Origin: Aquificota bacterium
Lineage (GTDB): Bacteria > Aquificota > Aquificia > Aquificales > Aquificaceae
Direction: 5' to 3'
DNA: 64,000 nucleotides
NCBI GenBank assembly: GCA_013153495.1
Contig: JAADEH010000012.1
Location: forward strand, 434,001 to 498,000
Below are positions 58,071 to 64,000 of the stretch, piece after piece (positions within the stretch are counted from its first letter, which is position 1; the number at the start of each line of letters is the position of its first letter). The notes under the pieces were generated by a model, which saw only the letters and a program-made list of their open reading frames with translations, was not told the DNA's origin and did not search any database. Made by a program: the position numbers and the translations under genes.

Positions 58071-58585
58071 TATCTCTCCTCTTCGTAGCCGAGTTCCTCC
58101 TCGGGAAGTCCTTCGAGGGATTCCTCAAGTCCTTCCACGGGGACTTCTTCGGTTGCATCCTCGCCTTCTTCTTCCTTAATTATCTCCTTCAAAAGCTCCG
58201 CATAGTCTTCGGGGGGCATTAGGTCTTCCACTTCCGTGGGGTCCTTCATCTCAAGTATAGCTATCCACCCCGCATCGTAAGGGTCCTCGTTCACGAGGGA
58301 AGGGTCGTCCATAATGTCCTCGTTGACCTCTATAACCGTTCCCGTGATAGGACTGTATAGGGGAGCTACGTTCTTCACCGACTCTATGTTTGCCAAGGTC
58401 TCTCCCGCCTCTACCTCCTGGTCCTTTTCCGGAAGGTCAACATATACTATGTCGCCCAGCATCTTCTGTGCGTAGTCTGTTATGCCCACCTGCGCCTTTC
58501 CGTTCTTTATATACGCCCACTCGTGGTCCTTGGTGTAGTATCTGTCCCCTTTTATGAGGTATCCGCCGACCACTATGTCTTCCAT
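58070..58585 (-). CDS. gcvH: glycine cleavage system H protein with an acidic C-terminal extension
   Basis: This 171-residue lipoyl carrier has the lipoyl domain at about 15-128. The lipoylated Lys is K71 in IESVKNVAPLYSPITG. The rest of the fold (TKDHEWAYIKNGKAQVGITD) is canonical. Beyond the normal end at ~130 residues there is a tail of about 35-40 residues rich in Glu and nearly free of basic residues (residues ~138-171). It is first in the run gcvH-gcvPA-CBS/GGDEF. A GGAGAAGAG ribosome binding site precedes the ATG. Several GcvH copies can occur in related genomes, and sulfur-metabolism lipoate carriers look alike. Confidence 0.93.
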   Translation of the reverse strand: MEDIVVGGYLIKGDRYYTKDHEWAYIKNGKAQVGITDYAQKMLGDIVYVDLPEKDQEVEAGETLANIESVKNVAPLYSPITGTVIEVNEDIMDDPSLVNEDPYDAGWIAILEMKDPTEVEDLMPPEDYAELLKEIIKEEEGEDATEEVPVEGLEESLEGLPEEELGYEEER

Positions 58586-58609
58586 CTCTTCTCCTCCGAA
58601 GTATTTATT

Positions 58610-59572
58610 TTATAAGCCTTTGCTCTGGAACAAAACCTTAAACCTATCTCCCATGCTTACGAGCATAGTTTTCAAGCGGGAGAGCCTCTCTAAAGCCTCC
58701 GGACTTTCCTCAAAGGAAAGTGTCTCGAGCTGTGTCAGGAAGTGGGGGATACTCGCCAAGAAGTTCCTCTGCGTGTCGAACAGAACGGTTTTCAATCCGA
58801 AGTCCCGTCCGTATTCAATAAGTGCGGAGAAGTTTACCTGAGCGCTTATGTCCATCTCCTCCTCGGAGTATATATCGCTCCTTAGCTTGTGTTTTTCATA
58901 TCCAACAACCGTTCCCTCGGGAAACTTGTAAAGCTCCTCGGAAGTGTATCCGTAATCTATCAAAAGGTGATAACCCTTTACCAAGGCACGGGTTATCTTC
59001 TCCAAAAACTCTATGCAGTCGAGGCAGACCTCTATCCTCTGCTCGAGACCTTCGTATCCCATTCTCTTGAGAAACTCCCTTATTCGTTCGTTCTCAAGGC
59101 TGAGCCAAACCTCCTCCCCAGCGTCGTTTATGTAAAGCTCCTTTTCTCCCTTAACCACATGAACGGGAAGAGCGTCAAAGAACTCGTTGGAAAGAACAAC
59201 TCCTTCCAAGGGAGTTATCTCGTCAACCCACTCCACGTTGGGAAAATCCTTCAAGGTTTGCCTCTGTCTATCTATCAAAGTCGGGCTAAACTCGTATATG
59301 CGGTATGTAAGCCTATCAAAAAGCTCCCTGTCCTTTTCCCTGTAAAAGCTCAGAATGTCCCTCGCCATAAGCCCCCTTCCCGCCCCGAGTTCGAGAATGA
59401 CGGGACTTTCAAACTCCTTGAGCCTATGGTAGAGGAAGTCCCCGATAGCCTCCCCGAAAGCCCTATCAAGCTCCGGAGCGGTAAAAAAGTCCCCTCCGCC
59501 CGCAAATCTATTCTTAGGTGAGGAGTAGTATTTCCTAACCCTCTCAGCCATGTAATCCCTGAAGCTCCTCAT
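58610..59572 (-). CDS. SAM-dependent methyltransferase, MidA/NDUFAF7 family
   Basis: This is a 320-residue class I methyltransferase of the COG1565 type. The SAM loop VILELGAGRGLMARDIL is at about residues 58-74. The N-terminal RVRKYYSSPKNRFAGGGDFFTAPE (about 12-35) and VVLSNEFFDALPVHVVK are the MidA/NDUFAF7 hallmarks. In mitochondria this family methylates an arginine of complex I subunit NDUFS2; the bacterial substrate is unknown, although a NuoD-type target is plausible. ATG at 59572 lies inside the end of the ABC ATPase gene (29-base overlap); an ATG at 59551 is an alternative start. Confidence 0.86.
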   Translation of the reverse strand: MRSFRDYMAERVRKYYSSPKNRFAGGGDFFTAPELDRAFGEAIGDFLYHRLKEFESPVILELGAGRGLMARDILSFYREKDRELFDRLTYRIYEFSPTLIDRQRQTLKDFPNVEWVDEITPLEGVVLSNEFFDALPVHVVKGEKELYINDAGEEVWLSLENERIREFLKRMGYEGLEQRIEVCLDCIEFLEKITRALVKGYHLLIDYGYTSEELYKFPEGTVVGYEKHKLRSDIYSEEEMDISAQVNFSALIEYGRDFGLKTVLFDTQRNFLASIPHFLTQLETLSFEESPEALERLSRLKTMLVSMGDRFKVLFQSKGL

Positions 59573-60230
59573 GAAATATCCTCCCGTCCTTAAGCTCTAT
59601 CCTACGGTGTGCCCTTCTCGCAAGGTTCTCCTCGTGAGTAACCATAACGACCGTCCTTCCCTCTGAGTTGAGCTTCATAAAAATCTCCATGACCACCTCG
59701 GTATTTTTCGAGTCGAGATTTCCCGTAGGTTCGTCTGCAAGAATTACCAAAGGCTCGTTAGCCAAAGCCCTCGCTATGGAAACCCTCTGTTGCTCTCCTC
59801 CCGAAAGCTGGTAAGGTCTGCGTCCCTCTTTACCCCCAAGCCCCACCTTCTCCAAAAGTTCCCTCGCCCTCTCAAAGGCTTCCCTCTTTCCTACGCCACC
59901 CTTGAGCATAGGCAGAGCAACATTCTCTAAAGCGCTGAACTCCGGCAGAAGGTAGTGAAACTGGAACACAAAGCCCACCTTCCTGTTCCTAATCCGTGAA
60001 ATCTCCCTCTCGTCGGAGAAGTTTATTTTTGAGTTTTCAAAAAGAACCTCGCCTTCGCTCGGTTTATCGAGAAGACCCATTATGTAAAGGAGGGAGCTTT
60101 TCCCAGAACCCGAAGCACCCGTTATGCTCAAGAACTCACCCCTTTTAACCTCGAGGTTTATGTCTTTTAAGACCTCCTCACTTCCTATCCGCTTGGAGAC
60201 TTTCCTCAAGGATATCAGAGCTTCTCCCAT
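59544..60230 (-). CDS. LolD/MacB-type ABC transporter ATP-binding protein
   Basis: This 228-residue ATPase has Walker [13 protein letters not shown] (about 35-46), Q-loop [10 protein letters not shown], signature [16 protein letters not shown], Walker [13 protein letters not shown] and H-loop MVTHEE. The GNLD ending and [12 protein letters not shown] are typical of LolD, which drives release of lipoproteins from the inner membrane. No permease is next to it. It overlaps the GNAT gene upstream by 53 bases and the methyltransferase gene downstream by 29, so this is a tightly packed operon. MacB- or FtsE-like roles cannot be ruled out. Confidence 0.88.
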   Translation of the reverse strand: MGEALISLRKVSKRIGSEEVLKDINLEVKRGEFLSITGASGSGKSSLLYIMGLLDKPSEGEVLFENSKINFSDEREISRIRNRKVGFVFQFHYLLPEFSALENVALPMLKGGVGKREAFERARELLEKVGLGGKEGRRPYQLSGGEQQRVSIARALANEPLVILADEPTGNLDSKNTEVVMEIFMKLNSEGRTVVMVTHEENLARRAHRRIELKDGRIFHEELQGLHG

Positions 60231-60678
60231 TTAGTTCAAGTATAACCGCCACCTCGTCGCAGTTGGGGAACTTAACGCAGTTTACGCAGTCGCTCCAGAC
60301 CTTGTGGGGAAGAACGCTCTTGTCCACCACCCTGAAACCGAACCTCTCGAAGTATTCCTTCGCATAGGTCAGGGAAAAGACCCTGCTAACCCCCAGCTCC
60401 CTCGCCTCCTCTATGCAAGCGGATATAAGAGCCTTACCTATTCCCCTCCCCTTAAACTCCTTCCTTACCGCAAAGCTCCTAAGCTCCGCCAAGTCCTCCC
60501 ACACAACCTGAAGGGCACAGCACCCCAAAATCTCCCCATCGGACTCATACACCCAGAAGTCCCTTATGTGCTCGTAAATAGAGTTAAGACTACGGGGGAG
60601 AAGAATTCCCTCACCCGCATACTCCTTTATGAGGGAGTAAATAGCCTGAGCGTCCTTGAGCCTTGCCTTTCTGACCAT
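60178..60678 (-). CDS. GNAT acetyltransferase, short ArgA-like
   Basis: This is a 166-residue GNAT-fold acetyltransferase. The acetyl-CoA loop KEFKGRGIGKALI is at about 73-85. The RVFSLTYAKEYFERFGFRVVDKSVLPHKVW stretch resembles the C-terminal domain of N-acetylglutamate synthase and the 'short ArgA' family that makes N-acetylglutamate. A cysteine cluster follows (WSDCVNCVKFPNCDEVA). argD is in the same window at 54756, so a role in arginine synthesis is reasonable. The 3' end reaches 53 bases into the ABC ATPase gene. The ATG follows a TATATT box by 8 bases without a ribosome binding site. Confidence 0.82.
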   Translation of the reverse strand: MVRKARLKDAQAIYSLIKEYAGEGILLPRSLNSIYEHIRDFWVYESDGEILGCCALQVVWEDLAELRSFAVRKEFKGRGIGKALISACIEEARELGVSRVFSLTYAKEYFERFGFRVVDKSVLPHKVWSDCVNCVKFPNCDEVAVILELNGRSSDILEESLQADRK

Positions 60679-60686
60679 GCGGTTTT

Positions 60687-60692
60687 AATATA
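60687..60692 (-). promoter_or_regulatory. -10-like box of the GNAT gene
   Basis: On the minus strand TATATT ends 8 bases before the GNAT ATG. No Shine-Dalgarno sequence is present. It lies in the 25-base divergent spacer with the small secreted-protein gene. Confidence 0.4.
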
Positions 60693-60703
60693 TCTCATTA
60701 AGG

Positions 60704-61042
60704 ATGCACATCAAGGCACTACATTTAATCCTTGCCCTGCTGATGGCTCTGTCCCTATCGGGGAAAGGTTTTTCCCAAGAAGTGCTGTGCGTCCACGACG
60801 GCATAGCTCACTTAGAGAGCGAGCACCCCAACATTCCCTCCCAATCGGACGAACTTCACATAAAGCTGAACTCCGAATTCTCCGCCAAAGTGCTCAAGTT
60901 TCAGCCCGACCCGGGAGTTAGCACCCCGCCCAGTGTCCTGCCTAAACTGGCAACTTCCTTTTTATTTAAGAAAAAAAGAACCTGCGTTCGCAGGTTAATC
61001 TCTAAGAACGACCCCCTAAAGACCGTCCGTCTCCTCATTTGA
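60704..61042 (+). CDS. small exported protein at the head of the metal-efflux locus
   Basis: This 112-residue protein has an N-terminal signal peptide (LHLILALLMALSLSGKGFS, cleavage about residue 25). The short mature part contains CVHDGIAHLESEH, which has Cys and His residues suited to metal binding. The middle (60-90) is unremarkable and the end is basic (KKKRTCVRRL). It precedes the CzcC-like gene by 53 bases, so it may be a periplasmic metal-binding accessory. An 18-base perfect inverted repeat lies in its last third (60979-60996), so the reading frame after about residue 90 may not be functional. I do not recognise the family. Confidence 0.5.
   Translation: MHIKALHLILALLMALSLSGKGFSQEVLCVHDGIAHLESEHPNIPSQSDELHIKLNSEFSAKVLKFQPDPGVSTPPSVLPKLATSFLFKKKRTCVRRLISKNDPLKTVRLLI
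60963..60996 (-). terminator. minus-strand hairpin with U-tract, inside a plus-strand gene
   Basis: Read on the minus strand, AACCTGCG pairs with CGCAGGTT around a 2-base centre (stem 60979-60996) and is followed directly by CTTTTTTTCTT. This is a textbook intrinsic terminator for leftward transcription. It is inside the small exported-protein gene and would stop transcripts coming from the right. No annotated minus-strand gene lies just to its right. Confidence 0.5.
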
Positions 61043-61095
61043 TACCGCCACAAAGCCCTTAAAAAAAACCCCAAACAAAAACGGGAGGTGAAAGT

Positions 61096-62265
61096 ATGCT
61101 CCTTCTAATCCTTCTTATGGTTAGCCTGAGTTTCGGTATGAGCCTGCGGGAAGCGATGGAAACAGCACTGAGGGAAAATCCCGAAATAAAGGCTCTCGAA
61201 GAGGAATTGAAGGTTTTCGACGGAATGGAAAGAAGCGCCTCAGCCTTTCCCAACCCCGAGGTTCGTATAGAGAGCGGATTTATAACCAACGACAAGGACG
61301 GAAACCCCAAGGGAAAAGCCTTCAACCTTTTGGAGTTTGACCAGCCCCTGCCCCTGTGGGGAGTTCGCAGTATAGGAAAGGAGGTAGTCTCCGAGGAGAG
61401 AAGAGCCTTTGAAAACCTGTCGGAAGCAAAGAAAAGGGAAATACTGGCTCAGGTTTACAGAGCTTTTTACAGGTCTCTCGCACTAAAGGAGAAACTCCGC
61501 ATAAGGGAGGAGGAGGTAAAGGTCGCCCGGGAGGTGGAAAGCTTCGTGGAAAAGGCATACAACCTCGGAGAGGTAACCAAACTCGAGCTTTTCAGAGCAC
61601 GGAGGGAAAGAGGTTCTTCCGAAGTTAGGCTCCGCATAGCCCAATCCCAATACGAAGCGAGCCTCAAAGAACTCTCCGCCCTGATAGGTCGCCAGGTGAG
61701 TAGCGTAGAAGGTAGCTTCCAAGTCCCCGCCTTCGAGAAGCCCAACCCGAGCAACCTGCCCCAGATAAAAGCTTTAGAGAGAAAGATAAAAGCGGTAGAG
61801 AAGAGAATACAGCTCGAGAAGGCTCTTTCCAAACCCACTCTCAAAGCAGGATTTGTGGTGGAGGACTCGGAGGAGGGATACTACGGACTCAGAGGTTCTT
61901 TGTCCTTCGACATACCGGCTTTCTACCGCAGGCAGGGAGAGATACTCCAGCACATACACACTAAGAACGCTCTCAAGAACAGGCTTTCAGCTCAAAAGCT
62001 GAAGCTCAAAGGCAGGCTCGAATCCGTGGAAATCCGCTTCAACACGCTGAAGGAAGAGCTAAGGAGGCTGGAAGAGGAGATAATACCCCAAGCTCGGGAA
62101 GAGCTAAAACTCGCTCTCAGGAGCTACAGGCTCAGAGCCATAACCCTGCTCGAACTTTCGGACGTCAGGAGAAGGTATTACCAGCTCTTGGAAGAGAAAA
62201 ACGACCTCTTGCTTAAACTTCACGAGGTCTATTCGGAGCTAATAGAGATAGGAGGTTGGAAATGA
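61096..62265 (+). CDS. TolC-family outer-membrane efflux protein (CzcC/CusC-like)
   Basis: This 389-residue outer-membrane channel subunit has a signal peptide (LLLILLMVSLSFG) and the two-repeat TolC organisation of long helices. MSLREAMETALRENPEIKALEEEL and PQIKALERKIKAVEKRIQLEKA each open one repeat. Conserved small motifs include FPNPEVRIESGF and FDQPLPLWG, typical of CzcC. A strong ribosome binding site (GGGAGGTG) precedes the ATG. The stop overlaps the adaptor gene ATG. It works with the adaptor and RND pump downstream to expel divalent or monovalent metal ions. Confidence 0.92.
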   Translation: MLLLILLMVSLSFGMSLREAMETALRENPEIKALEEELKVFDGMERSASAFPNPEVRIESGFITNDKDGNPKGKAFNLLEFDQPLPLWGVRSIGKEVVSEERRAFENLSEAKKREILAQVYRAFYRSLALKEKLRIREEEVKVAREVESFVEKAYNLGEVTKLELFRARRERGSSEVRLRIAQSQYEASLKELSALIGRQVSSVEGSFQVPAFEKPNPSNLPQIKALERKIKAVEKRIQLEKALSKPTLKAGFVVEDSEEGYYGLRGSLSFDIPAFYRRQGEILQHIHTKNALKNRLSAQKLKLKGRLESVEIRFNTLKEELRRLEEEIIPQAREELKLALRSYRLRAITLLELSDVRRRYYQLLEEKNDLLLKLHEVYSELIEIGGWK

Positions 62266-63359
62266 GGAAGGCAATACTCCTTTTTATTGCAACCGCATCT
62301 CTGATTTTTGCAGGAGAGAAGCACGAACACGAACACGAAGGTCTCCACTTAGAGGAAATCCCCATGACCCAATCCCAGATGGAAGAGCTGGGGATAAAGC
62401 TCTACACGGTTAAGAAGGAACCCACGGGAAGAGCCATAAAGATACCTGCGGAGGTGCACGAAAACCCCCAGCTGAGCTACACGGTGGTAAGCCCCGTGGA
62501 AGGAATTGTCAGGAAGCTATACGTAAAGGAGGGAGACTTCGTCAGGAAAGGAAGCGTCCTTGCGGAAATTTACTCCCCCGAACTTGCAGACCTGATAGGA
62601 CAGAGGGAGATAGCAAAGGTTCGTATGGAAAGCGCAAGAAAGGTTTTCGAAAGGGACTCCCGGCTCTACAAGGAGGGAGTTATCCAATACAGCAGATATT
62701 TCACTTCCCTGACGGAATACGAAAGAGCTAAGGGAGAGTATGAAGCTCTCACGAAGAGGATAAAGAGCTACGGGAAGGTAAAGGGATACCACCTCGTCCT
62801 TACCTCTCCCGGCAGGGGATACATCGTAGAGCAGAACGTAGTTCTCGGGGACAGCGTGGGAACTGACAGGGAACTGTTCAAGATACACTCCCACGAGGTT
62901 CTCTGGATTTACGGCTGGGCAGACGAGAAGTCCGCAAGGGAGCTTAAAGAGGGAATGAAAGCCTCTGTAATCACCGCCGAAGGCGGTCTTTCCTGCTCAA
63001 TAGACTACATAGGTCATGAGGTTGACAGAAAGACGAGGCGTGTAAAGGTCAGGTGCATAGCCAAGAACAGAGACCATCTCCTAAAGCCCGGTATGTTCGT
63101 GAGTCTCTTGGTGAGGACTAAGGGCAAGCCTGCCCTGCTCGTTCCCAAAACTGCGGTTCAGGACATAGAAGGTAAGAAGGTGGTGTTTGTCAGAACCGAA
63201 GATGGCTTTGAGCCGAAGGAAATTCACATACTTCGTGAGCTGGACGGATACTACGTAATTCACGAGGGACTAAAAGAGGGAGACAGAGTTGCGGTGAGCG
63301 GAACGGTCTTTCTAAAGACCAAACTTATAGGTGTAGAAGAGGGTGGTCATGCTCACTGA
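62262..63359 (+). CDS. RND efflux periplasmic adaptor (CzcB/CusB-like)
   Basis: This 365-residue membrane-fusion protein has a signal peptide (KAILLFIATASLIFAG). A His/Glu-rich metal-binding stretch follows at once (EKHEHEHEGLHLEE, about 19-32), then a barrel-sandwich domain (VVSPVEGIVRKLYVKEGDFV), an alpha-hairpin (about 95-160) and the beta-barrel and C-terminal domains (RRVKVRCIAKNRDHLLKPGMFV, LVPKTAVQDIEGKKVVFV). The His cluster points to Zn/Co/Ni or Cu/Ag. ATG at 62262 overlaps the TolC-like stop, with GGAGG just upstream. The last 7 bases overlap a tiny reverse-strand gene. Confidence 0.92.
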   Translation: MRKAILLFIATASLIFAGEKHEHEHEGLHLEEIPMTQSQMEELGIKLYTVKKEPTGRAIKIPAEVHENPQLSYTVVSPVEGIVRKLYVKEGDFVRKGSVLAEIYSPELADLIGQREIAKVRMESARKVFERDSRLYKEGVIQYSRYFTSLTEYERAKGEYEALTKRIKSYGKVKGYHLVLTSPGRGYIVEQNVVLGDSVGTDRELFKIHSHEVLWIYGWADEKSARELKEGMKASVITAEGGLSCSIDYIGHEVDRKTRRVKVRCIAKNRDHLLKPGMFVSLLVRTKGKPALLVPKTAVQDIEGKKVVFVRTEDGFEPKEIHILRELDGYYVIHEGLKEGDRVAVSGTVFLKTKLIGVEEGGHAH

Positions 63360-63484
63360 GAGGCTTTCTCTTTTTTGTCAAGGTAGTAGGCTACTCCACC
63401 GAGAAGTGCAAACACAACTACCAAAGCTATGCTTCCATAAAGAGCCAACCAAAACAAGAAATCCAGATTTTCCCTACTCTCCAT
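63353..63484 (-). CDS. 43-residue single-pass membrane protein
   Basis: This is a tiny gene on the reverse strand between the adaptor and pump genes. It encodes MESRENLDFLFWLALYGS, then a hydrophobic helix to about residue 33 that ends in AYYLDKKEK. The helix followed by YLDKK resembles the ends of AtpZ/AtpI-type small membrane proteins, but the match is slight. It starts with ATG at 63484, overlapping the end of another small reverse gene by 11 bases, so the two may be coupled. Its stop lies 7 bases inside the end of the adaptor gene. Confidence 0.5.
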   Translation of the reverse strand: MESRENLDFLFWLALYGSIALVVVFALLGGVAYYLDKKEKASQ

Positions 63485-63665
63485 ATATGTATAGTATAGC
63501 CCCCAATCCCACTATAACTACTCCCATTACGAACAGGCCCTCAAGAACGTCTCTTGACACTCTCTCCGATATACCCAAGATAATTGAGCCTATCATAAGC
63601 CCCACTCCCCAGTTTCTTAGAGTTTCGCCTGCAAACCTGCTTAACTTCTTTAGTTTCTCCACCAC
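63474..63665 (-). CDS. 63-residue two-helix membrane protein
   Basis: This small reverse-strand protein has an amphipathic basic N-terminus (VEKLKKLSRFAGETLRNWG) and two hydrophobic helices (about 20-34 and 44-60) ending in ILYIYGE. It begins with GTG at 63665; no convincing ribosome binding site is seen. The N-terminus, rich in Lys/Arg and ending in a W-G turn before the helix, is like those of AtpZ-type proteins. It is convergent with the adaptor gene and divergent from the pump gene 24 bases away. Coding status is moderate; it is supported by the coupled 43-residue gene. Confidence 0.5.
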   Translation of the reverse strand: MVEKLKKLSRFAGETLRNWGVGLMIGSIILGISERVSRDVLEGLFVMGVVIVGLGAILYIYGE

Positions 63666-63689
63666 ATCTATTTTAGCCGGAGGTAAAAG

Positions 63690-64000
63690 ATGTTCAGATT
63701 GATACTGAAGTTCAGGCTTCTGGTTTTGATAATTCTCGTGGGAGTCGTAGTCTATGGAGTCTATAGCTACAAAAAGCTCCCCATAGATGCCTTTCCCGAC
63801 CCAACTCCCGTTCAGGTGAATATCTACACGGAAGCTCCCGGACTATCTGCGGAGGAGGTGGAGACACTCATAACCATACCCATAGAGTCGGTCATGAACG
63901 GACTCAAGGATGTAAAGCTCGTTCGTAGCGTTTCCCTGCCGGGGCTTTCTTACGTGTCTGTCTTTTTCAAGGACGGAACGGACATCTACTTTGCCCGAAG
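63690..64000 (+). CDS. RND heavy-metal efflux pump CzcA/CusA-like (partial, 5' end)
   Basis: This is the start of an inner-membrane RND proton/metal antiporter, cut by the window end after about 103 codons. The first transmembrane helix (LLVLIILVGVVVYGVYSY) is followed by the heavy-metal-RND opening IDAFPDPTPVQVNIYTEAPG and LSAEEVETLITIPIE, which is diagnostic of CzcA/CusA. A GGAGG ribosome binding site is at 63679-63683, before the ATG. It follows the adaptor gene by 330 bases, a gap occupied on the other strand by two small genes, so it may have its own promoter. Confidence 0.92.
   Translation, partial: MFRLILKFRLLVLIILVGVVVYGVYSYKKLPIDAFPDPTPVQVNIYTEAPGLSAEEVETLITIPIESVMNGLKDVKLVRSVSLPGLSYVSVFFKDGTDIYFAR

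Overview
The window is a dense stretch of chromosome, 60-plus genes in 64 kb with almost no spacer, from what looks like a thermophilic bacterium of the Aquificota (Aquificaceae type). This is an inference. It rests on protein composition rich in Glu, Lys, Arg, Val and Tyr, heavy use of AGG/AGA and ATA codons, scattered biosynthetic genes that are usually in operons (single his, arg, opp and gcv genes), an archease, a MiaB/DUF151/GAPDH run, and outer-membrane lipoproteins of the LPP20 and TIGR04219 kinds. No rRNA, tRNA, CRISPR array, insertion sequence or phage gene was seen, and there is no obvious compositional island.

Layout. 1-4116: corA, a small membrane protein, a ROK sugar kinase, and a FliK-like/FlhB-C-terminal-like pair. 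4064-13350: membrane protease of the NfeD class, rimI, an IscU-like protein, a zinc alcohol dehydrogenase, a FIST-GGDEF sensor, hpt, dapA, a Hanks-type kinase with a PP2C phosphatase, ccdA and hisH. 13347-22000 (minus strand): envelope proteins, dnaE, a CorC/HlyC-type protein, one oligopeptide ABC ATPase and hemN. 22034-26661: cold-shock gene with its own promoter, DUF58, an ABC permease, eno, an ftsB-like gene, fabZ and archease.

26815-38967 is the standout: a complete Pel exopolysaccharide locus in the order pelC-D-E-F-G-A, followed by a PelB divided over two genes. It is met tail to tail by a galE that could supply the UDP-GalNAc/UDP-Gal precursor. PelD keeps a cyclic-di-GMP inhibitory-site motif (RSLD) in a GGDEF domain that has lost GGDEF. 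The window also encodes two GGDEF proteins that keep GGEEF/GGEEI (FIST-GGDEF at 7237, CBS-GGDEF at 55876). Sensing, c-di-GMP synthesis and Pel output can therefore be drawn as one circuit, although the wiring is inference.

40015-60678: miaB, a DUF151 nuclease, gapA, hisS, a TusA-DUF3343 fusion, a membrane GAF protein, cysS, folD, two SPOR proteins, argS, fliN, ispG, a GYD protein, a DUF2231-like protein, a nitrilase, argD, the CBS-GGDEF gene, glycine cleavage genes gcvPA and gcvH, a MidA-type methyltransferase, a LolD-type ATPase and a GNAT. 60704-64000: a heavy-metal RND efflux locus (small secreted protein, CzcC/TolC type, CzcB type, start of CzcA type). Two tiny reverse-strand membrane genes sit between czcB and czcA.

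Two genome-style features recur. First, genes that begin a transcription unit usually have a TATAAT/TAAAAT-like box ending 6 to 11 bases before the start codon and no Shine-Dalgarno sequence, which suggests leaderless mRNAs; genes inside operons have AGGAGG. Second, nearly every convergent gene pair overlaps at its 3' ends, by 4 to 53 bases.
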